Assembly: GCF_040681875.1 (NCBI RefSeq)
Contig: NZ_JBFAZP010000002.1
Location: forward strand, 1-64,000
DNA length: 64,000 nt
Direction: 5' to 3'
DNA from: Longispora sp040681875
GTDB lineage: Bacteria; Actinomycetota; Actinomycetes; Mycobacteriales; Micromonosporaceae
The notes below the pieces were generated by a model. The model saw only the letters and a list, made by a program, of their open reading frames with translations. It made no database searches and was not told the origin of the DNA. Below, piece by piece: positions 58,856 to 64,000 of the stretch. How positions within the stretch are numbered: position 1 is the first letter of the stretch; the number at the start of each line of letters is the position of its first letter. Position numbers and translations under genes: made by a program.

Positions 58856-60546
58856 GTCTGGGCTCCAGGTGCGGTGAGCAGGGTCAGCCGGCAGAGGGCC
58901 TCGAGGGATTCGAGGCGGTTGCGGGCGGCGTCGGGGGTGGGGCCCCAGGCGGTCGCGCCGTGGTGGCCGATCAGCAGGACGGGGGCGGCGTCCGGGCCGA
59001 CGGCGGCGAGGTGGGCGGCGACGTCCGCGCCGATCCGGGAGACGTCCGGCCAGTTGGGGAACACCGGGATCGTGACGGTGGACGGGTCCGGGACGCCGAG
59101 GCCCTTGATGATCTCGAAGTCGGCGAAGCACAGCTCGGTGCGCCCGGCGGCGGCGGCCCGGGCGGCGAGCGCCGTCGCGTGGGGCGGGTGCGCGTGCACG
59201 ACCGCGCCGCAGCCGGGGACGGTGCGGTACACGGCGGCGTGGATCGCGGTCTCCGCCGAGGGCCGGGGACCGTTCTCCCTGGTCGGGCGGCCGGTGCCGG
59301 CGTGCACGGTGACGAGGTCGCGGGTGGTCAGCGTGTCCTTGGACCGACCGCTGGCGGTGATCAGGACGTGGTCGGGGTGGGCGGCGCGGGCGGACAGGTT
59401 GCCGGCGGTGCCGTCCATCCAGCCGCGCCGGTGCAGCACCCACGCGAGCCGGACGAGTTCCTCGGCCACCTCCTGGTCGGACCCGCCCAAAGGAGCCAGC
59501 AACCGGGCCGGGACAGATGCCGGGGGGACGGAAAGCGCACCCCCGACGCCCGGGGTACCCCGCTGCCGGTCCGGGCCGATCACGAGCCGGCTCTCGGTGA
59601 CCACGGCGGTGATCAGATCCGCCGGCGTGACGTCGAACGCCGGGTTGTAGACGGCCGTCCCGTCGGGGGCCGTGCGCCGGCCCGCGTGCCGGGTGACCTC
59701 CTCGGCGGCCCGCTCCTCGATCACCATGGCCGAACCGTCGGCGAGGGTCTCGTCCACTGTCGACTCGGGTGCGACGACAATGAACGGAATGCCGTGCCGG
59801 GCGGCGGCGAGCGCGAGCGAATAGGTGCCTATCTTGTTGGCGGTGTCGCCGTTGCGCGCGATCCGGTCGGCCCCGACGAGTACCCCGTCGATCATTCCCC
59901 GGGCCATCGCGGAGGCCGCCGCGGAATCGACACAGAGGTAATGAGGAATATTCGCTTCCCGCAGTTCCCAGGTGGTCAGTCGCGCGCCCTGCAACAGGGG
60001 CCGGGTCTCGGTGGCCAGCACGGACTCCACCTCCCCGGCGGCGGCGAGTTCGCGGATCGCGCCGAGGGCCGTGCCCCAGCCGGCGGTGGCGAACCGGCCG
60101 GTGTTGCAGTGCGTGAGCAGCCGCAGCGGGCGGCGCGGACACACCGCCCGGAGGACGTCGGCGGCCCGGGCGGCGGCGGTCCGGTTGGTCGCCTCGTCCT
60201 CGTCGACCATGGTCAGCGCCTCGGCGAGCACGGCCTCGGGGCCGTCGTCGAGCCTGGTCAGGGCACGTTCCACCCCCCAGGCGAGGTTGCGGGCGGTGGG
60301 CCGGGCGGCGGCCAGCCGGGCGGCGTCGGCCCGCACGGCCGCGAGGTCGGTGGTGCGGTGCGCGGCGAGGGCGACGCCGAGCGCGCCGGCCAGGCCGATC
60401 GCGGGGGCGCCCCGGATCGCGAGCCGGCCGATGGCGTCGATCACCGCGTCGACGGTCGTCAGCCGGAGGATCCGGAGGGCGTCGGGAAGGGCGGTCTGGT
60501 CCACGGCGATGATGCCGCCGGCGTCCCAGTCGAGCGATTGTTCCAC
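58852..60546 (-). CDS. mtnAB: Fused methylthioribose-1-phosphate isomerase / methylthioribulose-1-phosphate dehydratase
   Basis: 564 aa from GTG with GAGGGG 8 bp upstream. Residues 1 to about 345 are MtnA: IRGAPAIGLAGALGVALA, LTHCNTGRFATAGWGTALG with catalytic Cys, and VGADRIARNGDTANKIGTY with catalytic Asp. After a ~20-residue linker, about 370-564 are MtnB, a class II aldolase-type dehydratase: RGWMDGTAGNLSAR, SGRSKDTL, and zinc-binding HAHPPHATALAAR and LIGHHGATAWG. Thus two successive steps are in one chain. First gene of the operon. The upstream pathway genes mtnP and mtnK are not in this window. Confidence 0.94.
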   Translation of the reverse strand: MEQSLDWDAGGIIAVDQTALPDALRILRLTTVDAVIDAIGRLAIRGAPAIGLAGALGVALAAHRTTDLAAVRADAARLAAARPTARNLAWGVERALTRLDDGPEAVLAEALTMVDEDEATNRTAAARAADVLRAVCPRRPLRLLTHCNTGRFATAGWGTALGAIRELAAAGEVESVLATETRPLLQGARLTTWELREANIPHYLCVDSAAASAMARGMIDGVLVGADRIARNGDTANKIGTYSLALAAARHGIPFIVVAPESTVDETLADGSAMVIEERAAEEVTRHAGRRTAPDGTAVYNPAFDVTPADLITAVVTESRLVIGPDRQRGTPGVGGALSVPPASVPARLLAPLGGSDQEVAEELVRLAWVLHRRGWMDGTAGNLSARAAHPDHVLITASGRSKDTLTTRDLVTVHAGTGRPTRENGPRPSAETAIHAAVYRTVPGCGAVVHAHPPHATALAARAAAAGRTELCFADFEIIKGLGVPDPSTVTIPVFPNWPDVSRIGADVAAHLAAVGPDAAPVLLIGHHGATAWGPTPDAARNRLESLEALCRLTLLTAPGAQT

Positions 60547-60580
60547 GGATTGGTCCCCTCGGAGAATGAGTCGACAATAG

Positions 60581-60635
60581 GCGGACACTCCAAGATCAGA
60601 CGTGAGTGAACGCCGTCCCGCCGTCGTATGTCCGC
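60581..60635 (-). promoter_or_regulatory. Inverted repeat in the mtnAB leader
   Basis: GCGGACA (60581-60587) and TGTCCGC (60629-60635) are perfect 7-bp inverted repeats 41 bp apart in the transcribed leader or promoter of mtnAB. No known SAM riboswitch core was recognised. The surrounding 277-bp gap (60547-60823) also contains the palindrome at 60759 and an A/T-rich block near 60635-60660 that should hold the mtnAB promoter. Confidence 0.35.
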
Positions 60636-60758
60636 AAATAACAAATCTGTAACAGCGACAACTCCTTGTTTCGGTCCCACGTGGCAATTAGCCTCGCCTC
60701 ACCCCTCTCTCCTGAATGGATCATCGGCGACCCGGGGTCGGCCGTCCGCGCCTGTTGC

Positions 60759-60773
60759 AAATGATTATCATTT
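60759..60773 (+). promoter_or_regulatory. Fur-family box, most like a Zur box
   Basis: AAATGAT (60759-60765), T, ATCATTT (60767-60773): a perfect 7-1-7 inverted repeat, flanked by TGC and CA. 7-1-7 is the Fur-family half-site spacing, and TG-AAATGATTATCATTT-CA closely matches Zur boxes as I remember them from Mycobacterium and Streptomyces (AATGATTTTCA-type). Actinobacterial iron control usually uses the unrelated DmdR/IdeR box. It is 50 bp upstream of the ATP-grasp operon and about 213 bp from mtnAB. Zinc repression of the rightward operon is inferred. Confidence 0.7.
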
Positions 60774-60823
60774 CAGTCTAGTGTCTGGGGCAACCCCGCA
60801 CCACCTGCCGAAACGGAGCGATG

Positions 60824-62074
60824 ATGGCCCACCTGTTGGTCGTGGAGAGCTGGGTCGGGGCGATGAGCCGGCTCCTGCCCCGCTCGATCGCCGAAGCCGG
60901 CCACGAGTTCACGTTCCTGACCCGGAATCTCGACCACTACCTGCGGTCCTGGCGGGGTCCCGGCGAGCATCCGCTGCTCGGCGCGAAGTCCGTGCTCACG
61001 GCCGAGACCAACGATCCGGCCGCCGTCCGGGCCGCCGTCGAAAGGGCACACCGCGACACCCCCTTCGACGGGGTACTGAGCTCCTGCGACTACTACCTGG
61101 AGACCGCCGCCACCCTCGCCCGGTACCTCGGGCTCCCCGGTTGCGACCCGGCCGCCGTGCGCCGCGCGCACCGCAAGCACGTCGCGCGGCGCGTGATGGC
61201 GGACGCCGGCCTGCCCACCCCCGGGTACGCGACGGCCGTGACCTGGGCGGACACCGCCCGGGCGGCGGCAGAGGTGGGATACCCGGTGGTGCTCAAACCC
61301 GTGGACCTGTGCGCGGGCATGTACGTGCGCCGGGCCGACGACGAGGCCGGCCTGCGGGCCGCGTACGGGGCGCTGGCCGGGTTCCCGGTCAACGCGCGGG
61401 GCCAGGAGCGCGACGCCACCGTACTCGTCGAGGAGTTCCTGGTCGGCCCCGAGGTGAGCGTGGAGACCGTGACGGTGGACGGGGCCACCACCGTCGTGGG
61501 GGTCACGGACAAGGCGATCACCGGGGCGACCTCGTTCGTGGAGGCCGGGCACGCGTTCCCCGCCCCGGTGCCGGCCGCCGACCGGGAGGCCGCCGTCGAT
61601 CTGGCGCTGGCCGCGTTGGCGGCGCTCGGCGTGGACCGGGCGGTGGCGCACACCGAGGTGAAGCTGACGGCGCGCGGGCCGTACGTGGTGGAGGTCAACC
61701 TGCGGCCCGCCGGCAACTCGATCACCGAACTGGTCCGCCGGGTGACGGGGGTCGACCTGCCGGGCGCGTACCTGGATGTGGTCCTCGGGTTCGATCCTGA
61801 TCTGACCGTGCGCGACACCGGGGTGGGCGGGGCCGCGATCGCGTTCCTGGTGCCGTCCCGGACGGGCCGGGTGCGGGCGGTGACCGGCGCGGACCGGCCC
61901 GCCGACGCCGACGTGGTGGAGTGGCAGATCGACGTCGTCGCCGGTCAGGAGCTGGTGGCGACGGACGACAACAACGGGTACGCCGGGCGGGTGATGACCG
62001 TCGCCGACACCCCGGAGGCCGCCGCCGCCCGGGCCGCCGCGCTGGTCGGATGTATCGGGATCGACTATGCGTAG
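60824..62074 (+). CDS. ATP-grasp ligase
   Basis: 416 aa from the second of two adjacent ATGs, which is better spaced from GGAG. N-terminal domain LLVVESWVGAMSRLLPRSIAEAGHEFTFLTRN, central ATP-grasp with GYPVVLKPVDLCAGMYVRRA, EEFLVGPEVSVETVTVDG, and the metal/ATP motif HTEVKLTARGPYVVEVNLRPAGNSITELV; the C-terminal ~80 residues follow the carboxylate-amine ligase pattern. It probably joins an acyl-phosphate to an amine or amino acid. First gene of an operon behind the Fur/Zur-type box. Its stop overlaps the next start by 8 bp. Confidence 0.88.
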   Translation: MAHLLVVESWVGAMSRLLPRSIAEAGHEFTFLTRNLDHYLRSWRGPGEHPLLGAKSVLTAETNDPAAVRAAVERAHRDTPFDGVLSSCDYYLETAATLARYLGLPGCDPAAVRRAHRKHVARRVMADAGLPTPGYATAVTWADTARAAAEVGYPVVLKPVDLCAGMYVRRADDEAGLRAAYGALAGFPVNARGQERDATVLVEEFLVGPEVSVETVTVDGATTVVGVTDKAITGATSFVEAGHAFPAPVPAADREAAVDLALAALAALGVDRAVAHTEVKLTARGPYVVEVNLRPAGNSITELVRRVTGVDLPGAYLDVVLGFDPDLTVRDTGVGGAAIAFLVPSRTGRVRAVTGADRPADADVVEWQIDVVAGQELVATDDNNGYAGRVMTVADTPEAAAARAAALVGCIGIDYA

Positions 62075-62882
62075 CGTCGACGAACTCCTCCACAGCGTCC
62101 TGGCCGGAAACGGGAACCACCGGGCGGAGGGCGACGGCCTCGACACCCCCGTCACCGTCGCCTTCAGCACCCGCCAGGGCGCCCACCACCCCGGCCGCCA
62201 GACCGGCTACCGCAACGAGGTGGTCTGCGTCCGGGTCGGCTCGGCCGTCGGCGCGTGCTCCGTGGAACCGGGCGAACTCCGTGAGGAGGAGGTGTTCGCC
62301 GCCCTCGGCCGCCCGGTCCGCGCGCTGCTGGAACACCCGTCGCGCGCGGTGCGGGTCGCCACCCTCGACGCGTACCTGATGGACCGCAGGCCCTTCGGCT
62401 CCGACCCGGACGCGGTGGCCCGCACGCTGCCCGCCGGGGACTCGCTGGCCAAGTCCACGGCCCGGGCCCGCGCGGTCGTGGACCTGCTGCCGGCGGACCT
62501 CGGCGGGCCGGTCGCCGTGATCGGCGTCGTCAACTCGCTGCTGCACGCGCTGCGGGACAGGGGACTGACCTATCTGCCCTGCGACCTCAAGGGCGGCGTG
62601 ACCGAGTGGGACGAGCCGGTGCTCACCGCCGCCCCGCTGGACACGGCCGGGGCGTTGCTGGTGTCCGGGATGACGCTCGGCAACGGCACGTTCGAGGGGT
62701 TGCTCGACCACGCGCGGGACGCCGGCGTCCCGCTCGTCGTGTTCGCCCAGACCGGCAGTGCCGTCGCGCGCGAGTTCCTCGGCTCGGGCGTGACGGCACT
62801 GTCCGCCGAGCCGTACCCGTTCTTCTGGCTCGACGGCGGGCCGACCACCCTGCACCACTACCCCTCGAAGGGAAGCTCGTGA
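62067..62882 (+). CDS. DUF364 (putative heavy-metal chelation) Rossmann-like protein
   Basis: 271 aa. N-terminal DUF4213-like half (TVAFSTRQGAHHPGRQTGYRNEVVCVRVGSAVGACSVEPGEL) and C-terminal DUF364 half with VAVIGVVNSLLHALRDRGL, DLKGGVTEWDEPVL, LVSGMTLGNGTFEGLLDHARD and LVVFAQTGSAVA. Pfam calls DUF364 a putative heavy-metal chelation domain; enzyme activity is unproven. Start overlaps the ATP-grasp stop by 8 bp, and its stop overlaps the PLP-enzyme start by 4 bp, so all are co-translated. Confidence 0.85.
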   Translation: MRSVDELLHSVLAGNGNHRAEGDGLDTPVTVAFSTRQGAHHPGRQTGYRNEVVCVRVGSAVGACSVEPGELREEEVFAALGRPVRALLEHPSRAVRVATLDAYLMDRRPFGSDPDAVARTLPAGDSLAKSTARARAVVDLLPADLGGPVAVIGVVNSLLHALRDRGLTYLPCDLKGGVTEWDEPVLTAAPLDTAGALLVSGMTLGNGTFEGLLDHARDAGVPLVVFAQTGSAVAREFLGSGVTALSAEPYPFFWLDGGPTTLHHYPSKGSS

Positions 62883-63943
62883 ACCACCGCGCCGACTGTC
62901 TCGCCGACCTGGTCGGCAACACCCCCGTGCTGCGGGTGACGACGCCGTTGCCCCGTCCGCACCCGGGTTTCTTCGCCAAGCTGGAGTACCTCGGGGCGGG
63001 GGGCATGAAGGCCCGGCCCGCGTTGAGCATGCTCCGCGAGGCGCGCAGGCGCGGGGATCTGCTGCCGGGCGCTCCCGTCGTGGAGTCGACCAGCGGAACG
63101 CTCGGGGTCGGCCTGGCCCTGGCGGGCGCGGCGCTCGGCCACCCGGTGGTGCTGGTCGTGGACAACGAACTCGAACCCGTGATGCGGACCATGCTCCGCG
63201 CGCACGGGGCCCGGCTGGAGGTCGTCACCGAGCCGCACCCGACCGGGGGCTGGCAGGAGGCGCGCCGGGAACGGCTGGTCGCGCTGTGCCGGGAGCTGCC
63301 GGGGGCGTTCTGGCCGGACCAGTACCGCAACCCCGACAATCCCGCCGGGTACGCCACACTGGCCGACGAGCTGGCCGCGCAGGTGCCGCCCGTGGACGTG
63401 CTGGTGTGCAGCGTGGGCACCGGCGGGCACAGTGCCGGGATCGCCCGCGCCCTGCGCCGCCGGTGGCCGGGCCTGCGCCTGGTCGGGGTGGACACGATCG
63501 GCTCGACCATCTTCGGGCAGCCGGCCCGGCCCCGGCTGATGCGCGGGCTGGGCAGCAGCGTGTACCCGCGCAACGTGGCCTACGCCGAGTTCGACGAGGT
63601 GCACTGGATCGCGCCCGCCGAGGCCGTGGACACCTGCCGGCGGCTGGCCCGGCACGCGTTCGTGTCCGGGGGCTGGAGCACGGGCGCGGTGGCCCGGGTG
63701 GCCGCCTGGGTCGCGGCGGCCGGTCCCGGGCAGCAGGTGGTGGCCGTGTTCCCCGACGGCCCGCTGCGGTACTGGCAGACCATCTTCGACGACGACTACT
63801 GCGCCCGGCACGGCCTCCTCGACGCCCTACCGGCCACCGCCCCCGTGGAACTGGACGCCTCCGACGGCACGGAGATCGACCGCTGGACCCGATGTCAGGC
63901 CGTCCGCGACCCCCTGTCCCTGCCGAGCGGACTGTCGGCATGA
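62879..63943 (+). CDS. PLP-dependent cysteine synthase-like enzyme
   Basis: 354 aa from a GTG overlapping the previous stop (GTGA). Fold-type II PLP enzyme: DLVGNTPVLRVTTPLP, EYLGAGGMKARPALSMLREA with the probable Schiff-base Lys, VESTSGTLGVGLALAGAALG (canonical SGNTG is SGTLG here), and the phosphate loop VGTGGHSAGIARAL. The changed active-site loops argue against ordinary O-acetylserine sulfhydrylase. SbnA-type enzymes that make N-(1-carboxyethyl)-type or diaminopropionate intermediates for metallophores are a comparable branch. Substrate unknown. Confidence 0.87.
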   Translation: MNHRADCLADLVGNTPVLRVTTPLPRPHPGFFAKLEYLGAGGMKARPALSMLREARRRGDLLPGAPVVESTSGTLGVGLALAGAALGHPVVLVVDNELEPVMRTMLRAHGARLEVVTEPHPTGGWQEARRERLVALCRELPGAFWPDQYRNPDNPAGYATLADELAAQVPPVDVLVCSVGTGGHSAGIARALRRRWPGLRLVGVDTIGSTIFGQPARPRLMRGLGSSVYPRNVAYAEFDEVHWIAPAEAVDTCRRLARHAFVSGGWSTGAVARVAAWVAAAGPGQQVVAVFPDGPLRYWQTIFDDDYCARHGLLDALPATAPVELDASDGTEIDRWTRCQAVRDPLSLPSGLSA

Positions 63944-64000
63944 AGCTCACGTGGACCACCCGGACCCTGCGGCTGCGGACCCCGTTCCGGATCTCCCGGG
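63940..64000 (+). CDS. Enolase-superfamily enzyme, N-terminus only (dipeptide epimerase-like)
   Basis: Partial: about 20 codons to the window edge, beginning MKLTWTTRTLRLRTPFRISR. The PFRIS-type opening is typical of the dipeptide epimerase/muconate-lactonising branch of the enolase superfamily. Start overlaps the PLP-enzyme stop (ATGA). Family call rests only on this short start; with the full gene it could change. Confidence 0.55.
   Translation, partial: MKLTWTTRTLRLRTPFRISR

Noticed and set aside
60547..60700. SAM riboswitch sought upstream of mtnAB
   Set aside because: No S-box core or other known SAM/SAH riboswitch pattern was recognisable; only a 7-bp inverted repeat.
60684..60704. 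TTAGCCTCGCCTCACC considered as a DmdR/IdeR iron box
   Set aside because: Only one half resembles TTAGG-CCTAA type sites; no palindrome. The 7-1-7 box nearby is far stronger.

Overview
The window is about 64 kb of very GC-rich DNA with G/C-biased third codon positions, many GTG starts, overlapping start/stop codons and GGAGG-type ribosome binding sites. It encodes a bifunctional geosmin synthase, a melC1-melC2 tyrosinase pair, an AfsR/SARP regulator, PASTA and lectin-type Ser/Thr kinases and a WYL regulator. Together these point to a Streptomyces-like filamentous actinomycete; the genus cannot be fixed from this window. No tRNA, rRNA, IS element, prophage or CRISPR array was seen. The first ~107 bases are G/C homopolymer and look like a poor contig end.

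Layout. 0.1-8.2 kb: thioredoxin with a MerR regulator, then a copper-handling group (DUF6220 membrane protein, multicopper oxidase, TauE/SafE-like membrane protein with a cupredoxin tail), an MFS exporter and a methyltransferase. 8.3-10.3 kb: an ABC exporter behind an overlapping leader ORF. 10.4-15 kb: three paralogous HTH regulators around a PASTA Ser/Thr kinase. 15-17 kb: the tyrosinase operon and a divergent second MelC1-like protein. 17-22.2 kb: small metabolic genes and an epoxide hydrolase divergent from a WYL regulator across a perfect palindrome. 22.4-25.8 kb: a tetracycline-type ribosomal protection protein with a leader peptide, and an MFS pump. 26-35 kb: secreted repeat protein, DinB proteins, lectin-tailed Ser/Thr kinase, SRPBCC-ArsR pair, ferredoxin-NADP reductase, GNAT, EF-hand protein. 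34.4-37.5 kb: XRE-cupin regulator divergent from methyltransferase-MFS. 37.5-41.7 kb: SH3-like secreted protein, AfsR-like regulator, histidine phosphatase. 41.8-43.9 kb: an MFS pump behind an 18-codon leader and mutually exclusive hairpins, then a GNAT. 44-49.7 kb: YjbQ, MmcQ/YjbR, hydrolase, ArsR-MFS operon, epoxide hydrolase. 49.9-57.3 kb: geosmin synthase, a two-component pair split around a membrane-anchored Hsp70-like protein, and an exported protein. 57.4-60.5 kb: methionine salvage operon (mtnA-mtnB fusion, mtnD, mtnC). 60.8-64 kb: a tightly overlapping operon (ATP-grasp, DUF364, PLP enzyme, enolase-superfamily start) behind a Fur/Zur-type palindrome, cut by the window end.

Two themes stand out. 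First, three putative drug-export or target-protection genes (ABC at 8.4 kb, ribosomal protection at 24.4 kb, MFS at 42 kb) share the same upstream plan: an A/T tract about 30 bp before a TANNNT -10, a short leader ORF, and inverted repeats that can cover the main gene's ribosome binding site. This suggests a regulon induced by translation stress (WhiB7/WblC-like) with leader-peptide attenuation. Second, the right-end operon looks like a metal-regulated small-molecule (metallophore-type) pathway of unusual composition, divergent from a methylthioadenosine salvage operon. All functions are inferred from sequence by eye; no database search was possible.
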